This document shows, piece after piece, positions 9,107 to 17,413 of a stretch of 64,000 nucleotides of DNA (positions within the stretch are counted from its first letter, which is position 1; every line of letters begins with the position of its first letter). Below the pieces are notes generated by a model. It ran no database searches, had not been told where the DNA came from, and saw nothing but the letters and a program-made list of their open reading frames with translations. The position numbers and the translations under genes are program-made. Source of the stretch: Paucibacter sp. Y2R2-4 (GTDB lineage Bacteria; Pseudomonadota; Gammaproteobacteria; Burkholderiales; Burkholderiaceae_C); NCBI RefSeq assembly GCF_025717535.1, contig NZ_JAJIRO010000001.1, positions 1-64,000 on the forward strand. The letters run 5' to 3'.

Positions 9107-9442
9107 GGAGTCGTCCGGGCTCAAGGGTTCGGCTGTATGGGCTTGCAAAGCGACGCAAGTCTGGGCGCACTCAGGCGCACCGGGGAGCAAATATAGCGGC
9201 TGGCCCGTCCGTCAAAGGCGTGGAAAAGAGTGCGCTATCGAGGCGATTAGCCGCTTTGAGTAGGGGACGTATGCCTAGCCTCACGACCGGAACGATATGT
9301 CTTCCCGTCATTGAAGCGGCGTATACCCGTAAATCGGTCGCGTTAGTTGGACTCAGCCTTGGCGTTACTGAGCGAATTCGTGCGAATTCGGCAGCTAGCC
9401 CGGTTCTATTCGAAAGCTTGACGCTTCGGCATCGAGATTAAG
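9107..9442. other. Divergent intergenic region
   Basis: 336 bases between the leftward GT10 gene and the rightward CDP-deoxysugar operon. It should contain the promoter of the operon starting at 9443. No RfaH/ops (JUMPstart) element, clear -35/-10 pair or inverted repeat was recognised; only a short tandem GCGAATTCG repeat near 9371-9391 stands out. Confidence 0.5.
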
Positions 9443-10519
9443 ATGCCCGGCAAGCTGCTGATGGCCTCTAACAACGCCCTAGCGCATTCCCTCATGCAAC
9501 GCCTTTTTGCAGGCACAACGTCCGTGATCGAACCGTCCATCGTTACTCTCGCGAATCGAAAGCAGTTCGAGGCTCCAGCTGATATCAGCTTGCTGGATGC
9601 CGCTCGTTCTGCCGGTTTGGTGCTGGAGCACAGCTGCCGCACCGGTCGTTGCGGCAGCTGTAGGGTTCAGGTCTTGGGAGGTCAGACCCGAGCTCTGCTC
9701 GATGACAGTTTGCTGTCGCCTGAAGAGCGCGCAGCCGGCTGGATATTGAGTTGCGCCAGCGCCGCTACTTGTGATTTGGAGTTGGATGCCGAAGACCTCG
9801 GGGTTGCCGCTGCCATCTCGGTCAAGACTTTGCCGGCGCGAATCGCTTCATTGGAGCAGCCGGCCCCAGGCGTACTTCGGGTCAAACTGCGCTTGCCGCC
9901 GAACAGCCGCTTGGAGTTTTTGCCAGGACAGTACCTCAACATCATCGGACCGACCGGTGTGCGTCGCAGCTATTCCTTGGCGGCGGCACCGGCAGCTGAT
10001 GGCGGCCTAGAGTTGCAAGTCCGTGCCGTGGCTCAAGGCCAGCTGAGTACTTACTGGTTTGAGCAGGCGAAGCAGAACGATTTGCTAAGGCTAGAAGGGC
10101 CGCACGGCAGCTTCTTCCTGCGCGAAGTGGCGGGGCGCGATGTGGTGTTTCTCGCGACCGGCACTGGCATTGCGCCACTCAAGGCCATGATGGAAGCCTT
10201 GCAGCGCATGCCCGCCGAGGCGCATCCGCGCTCCTTGCACTTGCTGTGGGGCGGTCGTTTGCCGATCGATCTCTATTGGTCCGTGCCAGACATGCCGGCT
10301 TGGTTCAGTTACACGCCGGTGCTGTCGCGCGCAGGGGCCGATTGGACCGGCGCGCGAGGCCACGTACAGGATGTCTTGCTACAGCAGCGGCCTGATATGC
10401 GGGGCATTGCCGTGTATGCCTGCGGGTCGCTGGCCATGATTGAGGCTGCTCGCCGCCAATTGTTGGCAGCTGGGGTGCTGCCGCGAGATTTCCACTCTGA
10501 TGCCTTTGTCAGCGCCTGA
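9443..10519 (+). CDS. ascD: CDP-6-deoxy-delta-3,4-glucoseen reductase (E3-type, [2Fe-2S]/flavin)
   Basis: 358 aa. The N-terminal plant-type ferredoxin domain has the cluster ligands C65, C70, C73 and C104 (CRTGRCGSC...C). A ferredoxin-NADP-reductase-like half follows, with FAD motif RRSYSLAAAP (about 174) and the NAD site FLATGTGIAPLKAMM (about 238). In CDP-3,6-dideoxyhexose synthesis this E3 enzyme passes electrons from NAD(P)H to the PLP/[2Fe-2S] dehydratase E1 (RfbH, 12411) to remove the C3 hydroxyl. It is the first gene of an operon with rfbF, rfbG and rfbH, which fits exactly. About 30 residues precede the ferredoxin fold, so a later start is possible. Confidence 0.9.
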   Translation: MPGKLLMASNNALAHSLMQRLFAGTTSVIEPSIVTLANRKQFEAPADISLLDAARSAGLVLEHSCRTGRCGSCRVQVLGGQTRALLDDSLLSPEERAAGWILSCASAATCDLELDAEDLGVAAAISVKTLPARIASLEQPAPGVLRVKLRLPPNSRLEFLPGQYLNIIGPTGVRRSYSLAAAPAADGGLELQVRAVAQGQLSTYWFEQAKQNDLLRLEGPHGSFFLREVAGRDVVFLATGTGIAPLKAMMEALQRMPAEAHPRSLHLLWGGRLPIDLYWSVPDMPAWFSYTPVLSRAGADWTGARGHVQDVLLQQRPDMRGIAVYACGSLAMIEAARRQLLAAGVLPRDFHSDAFVSA

Positions 10520-10540
10520 AAAACAAGGAAAGAAGTCCTT

Positions 10541-11314
10541 ATGAAAGCAGTGATTCTTGCCGGTGGCTTGGGCACGCGACTCAGCGAAGAAACCGCCGCT
10601 CGGCCCAAGCCCATGGTTGAGGTCGGGGGCAAGCCGATTCTGTGGCACATCCTCAAGATGTACGCCCATCACGGCATCAATGACTTTGTGATCTGCTGTG
10701 GCTACAAGGGTTATGTGATCAAGGAGTTCTTTTCGAACTACTTCATGCACATGTCGGACATCACTTTCGATATGCGTTCCAACCGCATGGAAGTCCATCA
10801 CAAACGCGCCGAGCCCTGGAATGTGACCTTGGTGGACACCGGCGAGCATTCCATGACCGGCGGGCGCCTCAAGCGTGTGGCCAAGTATGTGGAGTTGGAT
10901 GAAGCTTTTTGCTTCACCTATGGCGACGGTGTCAGCGACGTCGACATCAGCGCCAGCATCGAATTCCACCGCAATCATGGCAAGTTAGCTACGCTCACTG
11001 CTACCTATCCGCCGGCACGTTTTGGTGCGCTGGATCTAGAGGGCGATCAGGTCAAGAGCTTCAAGGAGAAGCCTTTCGGCGAGGGCGGCATGATCAATGG
11101 AGGCTTTTTTGTCCTCAGTCCTCAGGTGATCTCGCTGCTGGAAGACGATCGCACCATTTGGGAACGTGAGCCCTTGGATACCTTGGCAGCACGCGGTGAA
11201 CTGATGGCCTATCAGCACCACGGTTTCTGGCAGCCCATGGACACCTTGCGCGACAAAGTCTTGCTGGATGATTTGTGGGCAAGTGGCAAAGCGCCCTGGA
11301 AGAAATGGGATTGA
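10541..11314 (+). CDS. rfbF: Glucose-1-phosphate cytidylyltransferase
   Basis: 257 aa, the family length. It starts with the nucleotidyltransferase signature [18 protein letters not shown] and has the sugar-phosphate motifs [15 protein letters not shown] and [11 protein letters not shown]. It makes CDP-glucose from CTP and glucose 1-phosphate, the first committed step of CDP-3,6-dideoxyhexose synthesis. AAGGAA precedes the ATG. It is followed immediately by rfbG. Confidence 0.96.
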   Translation: MKAVILAGGLGTRLSEETAARPKPMVEVGGKPILWHILKMYAHHGINDFVICCGYKGYVIKEFFSNYFMHMSDITFDMRSNRMEVHHKRAEPWNVTLVDTGEHSMTGGRLKRVAKYVELDEAFCFTYGDGVSDVDISASIEFHRNHGKLATLTATYPPARFGALDLEGDQVKSFKEKPFGEGGMINGGFFVLSPQVISLLEDDRTIWEREPLDTLAARGELMAYQHHGFWQPMDTLRDKVLLDDLWASGKAPWKKWD

Positions 11315-11316
11315 GG

Positions 11317-12414
11317 ATGAGCAAGGTCGTGAACCCCGACGTCACGTTCTGGCGCGGACGCCGTGTCCTGCTGACCGGCCACACTGGCTTTAAAGGCAGT
11401 TGGCTGGCCCTTTGGCTGCAGTCACTGGGTGCCGAGGTGCATGGTTTGGCATTGCCGGCTCCGACCGATCCCGCCTTGTTTGATCAGGCCAAGGTGAGCG
11501 CTGGCATGGCCAGCTCGACCCTGGCTGATATCCGTGATTTGGCGGCAGTCCAAGGCGTGTTCGAACGCAGCAAGCCTGAGATCTTGCTGCATTTGGCCGC
11601 GCAACCGCTGGTGCGCCTGTCGTATGAGCAACCGGTGGAGACCTTCGCCACCAATGTGATGGGCACGGTGCATGTGTTGGAAGCCGCCAGGCAATGCGAC
11701 AGCCTGCGTGCCATCGTCAATGTGACCACCGACAAGTGCTACGAGAACCGTGAGTGGGTTTGGGGCTATCGTGAAAATGAAGCGATGGGCGGGCATGACC
11801 CCTACAGCGCCAGCAAGGGCTGCGCTGAGTTGGTGACTGCCGCTTATCGGCGTTCGTTTTTGTCTCAGGGCCGAGTGGCACTTGCCAGCGCACGCGCTGG
11901 GAATGTGATCGGCGGAGGTGATTGGGCCGCAGATCGCCTAGTGCCTGATATCTTGCGGGCCTTCGAACGCAAGGAGCCTGTGCTCATCCGCAATCCGCAT
12001 GCCATCCGTCCATGGCAACATGTCCTCGAACCGTTGTCCGGCTACTTGGTGCTGGCAGAGCGATTGTTCACCCAAGGCCAGAGCCACGCTGAAGCTTGGA
12101 ACTTTGGCCCGCGCGATGACGATGTGCAGCCAGTGCAGTGGATTGTTGAGCGCCTGGTATCCGAGTGGGGCCAAGGTGCGAGCTGGAAGCTGAACCTTGG
12201 TGACCATCCCCATGAAGCCAACTATCTGAAGCTGGATATTGCCAAGGCTCGGCAAGGTCTCGGCTGGCAGCCTCGCTGGACCCTGGCGCAAGCGCTGTCT
12301 CGCATCGTCGAGTGGCAGCAGGCCTGGCTTGCCGGCCATGACATGCAGGCCCTGTGCCTGCATCAAATTGAACAGTACATCAAGTCATCGAACTCCACGG
12401 AATCCGCAGCATGA
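11317..12414 (+). CDS. rfbG: CDP-glucose 4,6-dehydratase
   Basis: 365 aa from ATG 11317; the frame also has a GTG at 11275 that would overlap rfbF, which is less likely. It is an extended SDR with the NAD motif [17 protein letters not shown] near the N-terminus, the Thr-containing [11 protein letters not shown] and the catalytic YSASK. It oxidises C4 and removes the C6 hydroxyl of CDP-glucose, giving CDP-4-keto-6-deoxyglucose for RfbH. The start lies 3 bases after rfbF and the stop overlaps the rfbH start (ATGA), so translation is coupled. Confidence 0.96.
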   Translation: MSKVVNPDVTFWRGRRVLLTGHTGFKGSWLALWLQSLGAEVHGLALPAPTDPALFDQAKVSAGMASSTLADIRDLAAVQGVFERSKPEILLHLAAQPLVRLSYEQPVETFATNVMGTVHVLEAARQCDSLRAIVNVTTDKCYENREWVWGYRENEAMGGHDPYSASKGCAELVTAAYRRSFLSQGRVALASARAGNVIGGGDWAADRLVPDILRAFERKEPVLIRNPHAIRPWQHVLEPLSGYLVLAERLFTQGQSHAEAWNFGPRDDDVQPVQWIVERLVSEWGQGASWKLNLGDHPHEANYLKLDIAKARQGLGWQPRWTLAQALSRIVEWQQAWLAGHDMQALCLHQIEQYIKSSNSTESAA

Positions 12415-13763
12415 GCGCAAACCCCATTACCTTTCAACCCCAGCTCGACAAGCTGCGCAGCCAGATCGCTGATTTGGTTCAGCAATACGCCGATATTGCG
12501 CACGCCCCCAAGCCCTTCGTGCCGGGCGAGTCTTTTGTGCCGGTGTCCGGCAAGGTGATTGGCGCTAAAGAGTTGCAGTTGATGGTTGATGCCGCACTGG
12601 ACGGATGGCTGACCACCGGTCGCTTCAACGCGATGTTTGAACAACGTCTGGCACAGTTTCTTGGCGTCAAACATCTGATTACGGTGAACTCAGGCTCCTC
12701 GGCGAATCTGGTAGCTTTTTCTACCCTGACCAGCCCCCGCCTTGGCGATCGCGCCATCAAGCCAGGCGACGAGGTGATTGGTGTGGCTGCGGGTTTTCCG
12801 ACCACGGTTAATCCCATCTTGCAGTTTGGCGCCGTGCCAGTCTTTGTCGATGTTGACCTCGCCACACACAATATTGACGCCAGTTTGATCGAGGCCGCCA
12901 TCTCGCCCAAGACCAAAGCGATCATGTTGGCGCATTCGCTGGGCAACCCTTTCAATCTGGATGTCGTCACGGCCCTTTGCAAAAAGCATGGCTTGTGGCT
13001 GGTGGAAGACTGCTGTGACGCGCTCGGAGCCACTTACAAGGGGCAGATGGTCGGCAGCTTTGGTGACATTGGCACCTTGAGTTTTTATCCTGCGCATCAC
13101 ATCACCATGGGCGAGGGTGGGGCGGTGTTCACGAACAACGCTGAACTCAAGCTGATTGCCGAGTCCTTTCGAGACTGGGGCCGTGACTGTTACTGCCCGC
13201 CCGGCAAGGACAACACCTGCAACAAGCGCTTTTGCTGGAGCAAAAAAGAGCTTGGCGGTGATCTGCCGGATGGTTACGACCACAAATACACCTACAGCCA
13301 TCTGGGCTACAACCTGAAGATCAGCGATATGCAAGCCGCCTGCGCGCTGGCTCAGTTGGATCGTTTGGAAGAATTCATCGCCGCGCGCCGCGCCAATTTC
13401 AGCTACCTGATGAGCCGACTGCAAAGCTGTGCTGAGTTTTTGCATCTGCCCGAGGCGACGCCAGGCTCTGAGCCTTCTTGGTTTGGTTTTCCTTTGATCC
13501 TGAGGGACAGCGCGGGTGTGAAACGGGCTGACCTGATCAATTTCTTGGAGCAAAACAAGATTGGTACTCGCCTGCTCTTCGCTGGTAATTTGACCAAGCA
13601 GCCCTATATGGCGGGCCGAAATTTCCGCGTCAGCGGCAGCCTCACCAACACCGATGTAGTAATGAATCAAACTTTCTGGCTGGGCACCTTTCCGGGCTTG
13701 GGCGAACCTCAATTGGATTTCATTGCCGACAAGCTCGAAGAGTTCTTCGGACTGAACTTCTGA
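12411..13763 (+). CDS. rfbH: CDP-4-keto-6-deoxyglucose 3-dehydratase (E1, PLP and [2Fe-2S])
   Basis: 450 aa. It has the DegT/DnrJ fold but the PLP lysine is replaced by His ([15 protein letters not shown]229), the hallmark of the 3-dehydratases. The four cysteines C260, C262, C270 and C275 (CYC...C....C) match the [2Fe-2S] insertion of E1/RfbH. With the E3 reductase at 9443 it removes the 3-hydroxyl of CDP-4-keto-6-deoxyglucose, giving CDP-4-keto-3,6-dideoxyglucose, the branch point to abequose, paratose, tyvelose, ascarylose and branched sugars such as yersiniose. Overlaps rfbG by 4 bases and the next gene by one. Confidence 0.96.
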   Translation: MSANPITFQPQLDKLRSQIADLVQQYADIAHAPKPFVPGESFVPVSGKVIGAKELQLMVDAALDGWLTTGRFNAMFEQRLAQFLGVKHLITVNSGSSANLVAFSTLTSPRLGDRAIKPGDEVIGVAAGFPTTVNPILQFGAVPVFVDVDLATHNIDASLIEAAISPKTKAIMLAHSLGNPFNLDVVTALCKKHGLWLVEDCCDALGATYKGQMVGSFGDIGTLSFYPAHHITMGEGGAVFTNNAELKLIAESFRDWGRDCYCPPGKDNTCNKRFCWSKKELGGDLPDGYDHKYTYSHLGYNLKISDMQAACALAQLDRLEEFIAARRANFSYLMSRLQSCAEFLHLPEATPGSEPSWFGFPLILRDSAGVKRADLINFLEQNKIGTRLLFAGNLTKQPYMAGRNFRVSGSLTNTDVVMNQTFWLGTFPGLGEPQLDFIADKLEEFFGLNF

Positions 13764-14827
13764 TGGGCTTTATGGCTCTGTCCGCGACACCCTTGGGCTT
13801 GCCGCCCGAGGATCTGGCCCATGTCTTGGACGGAGTGGGCGGCGACTGGCAGGCCTTGCGCGGCCAAAGGCTGCTGCTCACCGGCGGCACGGGTTTCATT
13901 GGTAAATGGTTGCTGGGCAGCTTTTTGTGGGCCAACCGTACTTTGGCGCTCGACGCCCGTGTCCTTGTATTGAGTCGCAATGTGCCGTCTTTTCGAGTGC
14001 AACATCCTGAGTTGGCCGACGCGCCCGAGATTGAATGGATGCAAGGCGATGTGCGCAGCTTCACTTTGGCCCCAGGTCAATCTTGCGGCTGGGCCATCCA
14101 TGCGGCGACCGATGTTGCCCTGAATCCCAAACCCGCTGAAGTCTTAGACGTCTGTGTGCACGGCACACAAAACATGTTGATGCAAGCGCGCCAATCCGGC
14201 GTTGGGCGTTTGCTGCTCTTGAGCTCTGGCGCGGTCTATGGCCGACAGCCCAGTTTTATGGAGCGATTGCCTGAGGACTTCAGTGGCTCGCCAGACTGTT
14301 TGGTTCCGAGCTCCGCCTATGGCGAAGGCAAACGCGTCAGCGAGTTGCTGTGCGCCATGGCCGCAGCCGAGACCGGCATGGAGATCCCCGTCGCGCGCTG
14401 TTTTGCTTTTGTCGGCCCGCATTTGCCCTTGGACCGACAGTTCGCCATCGGTAACTTCATTGCTGCTGCGCTGCGTGGCGAAGATCTTGACATTCAAGGC
14501 GATGGCACGCCTTTGCGAAGTTATCTTTATGCGGCTGATTTGGCACTGTGGCTTTGGACGCTCTTGTTCCGAGGCCAGAGCTCGCGAGCCTATAACGTCG
14601 GCGGCCATGAGTCGGTCTCCATTGCCCACTTAGCGCAGAGAGTGATCGCGGCGTTAGGCGCCACGTCCACCGCCAAGATTGCGCGCCAACCCCAGGCCGG
14701 CGTTCCGGCGCAGGCATACCTCCCCGATCTTCAAAGGGTCGAGTCCGAGTTGGGACTTCGCGTTCGTATCGATTTGGATGCGGCCATTCAAAGAACTGCC
14801 CGCTGGGCACAAAAGGCCAGACCATGA
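13763..14827 (+). CDS. NAD-dependent epimerase/dehydratase (reductase acting on the CDP-deoxysugar)
   Basis: 354 aa extended SDR with the Rossmann motif LLLTGGTGFIGKWLLG (about 36-51), a Ser-rich LLLLSSGAVYG and catalytic Y186 and K190 in SSAYGEGKR. In rfbFGH operons a gene at this place is the final C4 reductase or epimerase (abequose/paratose synthase type) or, in yersiniose loci, the reductase acting after C4 branching. Because a transketolase pair follows directly, either a plain 4-keto reduction or reduction of a branched intermediate is possible. The stop of rfbH overlaps the ATG (TGATG), and its own end overlaps the transketolase start (ATGA). The exact product sugar cannot be told from sequence. 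Confidence 0.85.
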   Translation: MGFMALSATPLGLPPEDLAHVLDGVGGDWQALRGQRLLLTGGTGFIGKWLLGSFLWANRTLALDARVLVLSRNVPSFRVQHPELADAPEIEWMQGDVRSFTLAPGQSCGWAIHAATDVALNPKPAEVLDVCVHGTQNMLMQARQSGVGRLLLLSSGAVYGRQPSFMERLPEDFSGSPDCLVPSSAYGEGKRVSELLCAMAAAETGMEIPVARCFAFVGPHLPLDRQFAIGNFIAAALRGEDLDIQGDGTPLRSYLYAADLALWLWTLLFRGQSSRAYNVGGHESVSIAHLAQRVIAALGATSTAKIARQPQAGVPAQAYLPDLQRVESELGLRVRIDLDAAIQRTARWAQKARP

Positions 14828-15654
14828 GTTCTGTCATTCAAGGCATCGTGGACACCCAAGAATTTGCGCGGCGCATGCGCGCCAATGCCTTGCGCATGGT
14901 GCAACGCGCACGCGCATCGCATATCGGCTCGGCGCTGTCCATTTGCGACATCGTCGCCGTGCTTTACGGACAAGTGATGCAGCTTGATCCCAGCCAGCCC
15001 GCGTGGGTCGAGCGTGACCGTTTTATCTTGAGTAAAGGCCACGCTTGCGTTGCCATCTACGCCGCTTTGGCCGAGGCCGGATTTATCACCGAGGCCGATC
15101 TGCTCAGCTATGGGCAAGACCATTCGATGTTGATGAACCACATCAGCCACAAGGTGCCAGGCGTTGAGTTTTCCACCGGCTCGCTGGGCCACGGCCTGTC
15201 CTTCGGTGTTGGCAAGGCTTTGGCGGCGAAGAAGCGGGGGCAGACCTGGCGAACATTTGTGCAGCTCAGCGATGGCGAATTGGGCGAGGGCTCCAATTGG
15301 GAGGCCTTGATGTTTGCGGCGCACCATGGTCTCGACAATCTGGTGGCCATCATTGACTACAACAAATTGCAAAGTCTCACCACGGTGGAGAAAACACTTC
15401 GCATCGAACCGTTGGCCGACAAAATGCGCGCCTTCGGTTGGTCGGTGCGAGAGGTCGACGGTCATGACCATCAGGCACTGAGTGAAGCTCTGGCCGGCGC
15501 GCCGTGGCAGTCCGGCCAACCTTCGGTTTTGATTGCGCACACGATCAAGGGCCGGGGAGTGAGTTTCATGGAAAACAGCGTGGACTGGCATTACCGCTCA
15601 CCCGATGCCGAACAACTCGAACAGGCCCTCAAGGAGCTGCAGGCCCATGCGTAA
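14824..15654 (+). CDS. Transketolase-like subunit, N-terminal (ThDP-binding) half
   Basis: 276 aa, matching only the pyrophosphate-binding half of transketolase. Seen are ASHIGSALSICDIVAVLYG (the first His region), LSKGHACVAIYAAL and the ThDP/Mg motif SDGELGEGSNWE..YN, in which the usual GDG reads SDG. Split transketolases of this kind form a heterodimer with a separate C-terminal half, here the next gene. The pair lies inside a CDP-3,6-dideoxyhexose operon with overlapping genes on both sides, so it probably moves a two-carbon ketol unit onto a sugar nucleotide and does not serve the pentose phosphate pathway (inference). Donor and acceptor are unknown. Confidence 0.9.
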   Translation: MSSVIQGIVDTQEFARRMRANALRMVQRARASHIGSALSICDIVAVLYGQVMQLDPSQPAWVERDRFILSKGHACVAIYAALAEAGFITEADLLSYGQDHSMLMNHISHKVPGVEFSTGSLGHGLSFGVGKALAAKKRGQTWRTFVQLSDGELGEGSNWEALMFAAHHGLDNLVAIIDYNKLQSLTTVEKTLRIEPLADKMRAFGWSVREVDGHDHQALSEALAGAPWQSGQPSVLIAHTIKGRGVSFMENSVDWHYRSPDAEQLEQALKELQAHA

Positions 15655-16540
15655 TGCTTTTATTCAAGAGTTGGTTACGCTGGCACGCGCCCATCCTCAC
15701 ATTGCATTGGTGGTCGGCGATTTGGGCTATTCGGTGATTGAGCCCTTTGCCGACGAGTTCCCTGATCGCTTTATCAATGCTGGGGTAGCGGAGCAGAACA
15801 TGACCGGTTTGGCCGCCGGCATGGCCTCCGAGGGCTACCATGTCTTCACCTATTCCATTGCCAATTTCCCAACCTTCCGTTGCGCTGAGCAGATTCGTAA
15901 CGACGTGGATTACCACCGTTTGCCCGTGACGGTGGTCTCGGTCGGTGGCGGCCTCGCCTATGGCGCCCTGGGCTACTCGCACCATGCAGTGCAAGACTAC
16001 GCGCTGATCCGGTCCTTCCCCAATATGTTGATTGCTGCGCCGGGCGATCCGATGGAGGTGCGAGCTTGCTTGCGCTATCTGGTGGCCAATCCTGGGCCGT
16101 CCTATTTGCGTCTGGGCAAAGCCGGCGAGCCATGTTTTCATACCGAACCACCTGCACTTGAGCCCGGGCGCTGGTTGCCGGTGCGGCCGGGCAGCGGTCC
16201 CAAGGCGGTGCTGACAACTGGTGCAGGGCTGGGGATTGCGATGGGCTGGCCTGGGGATTGGACTCACCAGCCGGTCTACAGTATGCCGCTCTGGTCGTTG
16301 GCCTCGAAGCGCGCGCAGGCGGCCCAACTGTCATCGTTTGAACGTGTGTTGACGGTGGAGGACCATTTGCTGGATGGCGGCTTTGGTTCCTGGTTGCTGG
16401 AGGCGCGAGCCATGGTGCAGGGCACTCAGGTCCAGGTCATGCCGCTGGCCTTGAGTGCCGAGGTTTGTGGCACCGTCGGCTCTCAAGCCATGCTCAATGC
16501 CCTCGGGGGCCTCGATCAACCACCTCGCTCATTCCTTTAA
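15647..16540 (+). CDS. Transketolase-like subunit, C-terminal half
   Basis: 297 aa from ATG 15647, overlapping the end of the N-terminal half by 8 bases. It carries the pyrimidine-binding domain with the catalytic Glu in NAGVAEQNMTGLAAGMASEGY, the aminopyrimidine-side aromatic HVFTYSIANFPTFRCAEQI, the YSHHAVQDYALIRSFPNM stretch and a C-terminal transketolase domain. Together with the preceding gene it makes a complete ThDP enzyme. The position, between sugar-nucleotide enzymes and a glycosyltransferase, points to a role in surface-sugar modification. Confidence 0.9.
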   Translation: MRNAFIQELVTLARAHPHIALVVGDLGYSVIEPFADEFPDRFINAGVAEQNMTGLAAGMASEGYHVFTYSIANFPTFRCAEQIRNDVDYHRLPVTVVSVGGGLAYGALGYSHHAVQDYALIRSFPNMLIAAPGDPMEVRACLRYLVANPGPSYLRLGKAGEPCFHTEPPALEPGRWLPVRPGSGPKAVLTTGAGLGIAMGWPGDWTHQPVYSMPLWSLASKRAQAAQLSSFERVLTVEDHLLDGGFGSWLLEARAMVQGTQVQVMPLALSAEVCGTVGSQAMLNALGGLDQPPRSFL

Positions 16541-16542
16541 GC

Positions 16543-17304
16543 ATGACCCAACTCATCACCTTCACCGGCGGGCTCGGCGCGCAGTTGTTCAGTGCGGCAG
16601 GCTATTTTTATCTGGAGCAAAGCGGGCAAGCCGTGGCGGCTGACTTGCGCTATTTTGATCGCCCAGAGCATGTCGCGACCCCGGGCACCAGCGGCCAGAT
16701 CTCGCATTGGGGTTGGGACCTGGACCATTACGGCCTGAGTAAGGCCAGTTTTCGCACGGCCACTGCGGGGAACTTGGTGCCTGATGGCCCGGAGAAGATC
16801 CGTCTGGCCATGTGCGGTTTTAACGAGCCTGCTGTGGTGGACCGCTTTAAGCTCTCGCCGGCCGTGCAAGCCCAACGCCAGCAATTGTTTGGACAAGACA
16901 GCTATGCCTGCTTGCATGTGCGTCGCGGTGACTATGTCAACGTGGCTACTTACATCGTAGACGATGAGGCTTTGTGCCGAGCTGTCTCTAAGGTGGTGCG
17001 TCTCGTCAAGCATCTGCTGGTCGTCAGCGACACACCCTTGTCACCCAAAATGGTTGAATTGTTGTCGGCCTTGCCCATTGAGGCCGTGGTCGCCATTGGT
17101 GGCGAAGCCTTGATGGTGCATGGGCTGATGCGTCTGGCGGATGTGCTGGTGTGCTCCAATAGTCAGTACTCGTTGTCCGCTGCGGTCATGCGCGACAAGT
17201 ACAGTTTGACCTTGTACCCCTCCCGCCATGACGGCGACCCGGCCAGTTACTCCAATGCGTTTTTGGGTTCGATTCGGGAGTTCCAACTGCTCAGTCGTTT
17301 TTAG
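16543..17304 (+). CDS. GT11 (alpha-1,2-fucosyltransferase-like) glycosyltransferase
   Basis: 253 aa from ATG 16543, 2 bases after the transketolase stop. GT11 signatures are the N-terminal FTGGLGAQLFSAAGYFYLE and the GDP-sugar-binding HVRRGDYVN (about residue 126), with a weak SNSQYSLSAAV third motif. GT11 enzymes use GDP-L-fucose and related GDP-6-deoxyhexoses. The protein is somewhat short for the family (often 280-300 aa). In this locus the donor might be GDP-L-fucose or GDP-L-colitose from the 36838-40084 genes. Confidence 0.8.
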   Translation: MTQLITFTGGLGAQLFSAAGYFYLEQSGQAVAADLRYFDRPEHVATPGTSGQISHWGWDLDHYGLSKASFRTATAGNLVPDGPEKIRLAMCGFNEPAVVDRFKLSPAVQAQRQQLFGQDSYACLHVRRGDYVNVATYIVDDEALCRAVSKVVRLVKHLLVVSDTPLSPKMVELLSALPIEAVVAIGGEALMVHGLMRLADVLVCSNSQYSLSAAVMRDKYSLTLYPSRHDGDPASYSNAFLGSIREFQLLSRF

Positions 17305-17413
17305 GTTCGGGCCTGGAAGGCTGGAGTCCTGGCCATGCAATGAGCTGATTTAGGCCAAGTCTGCCAAGTTGTTCACCAATTTGCCGGACTCGCTCTGTGT
17401 TCAAGTAGCAGCT

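Noticed and set aside
9371-9391. Tandem GCGAATTCG as a possible regulatory repeat
   Set aside because: Only two short copies with no spacing that fits a known regulator.
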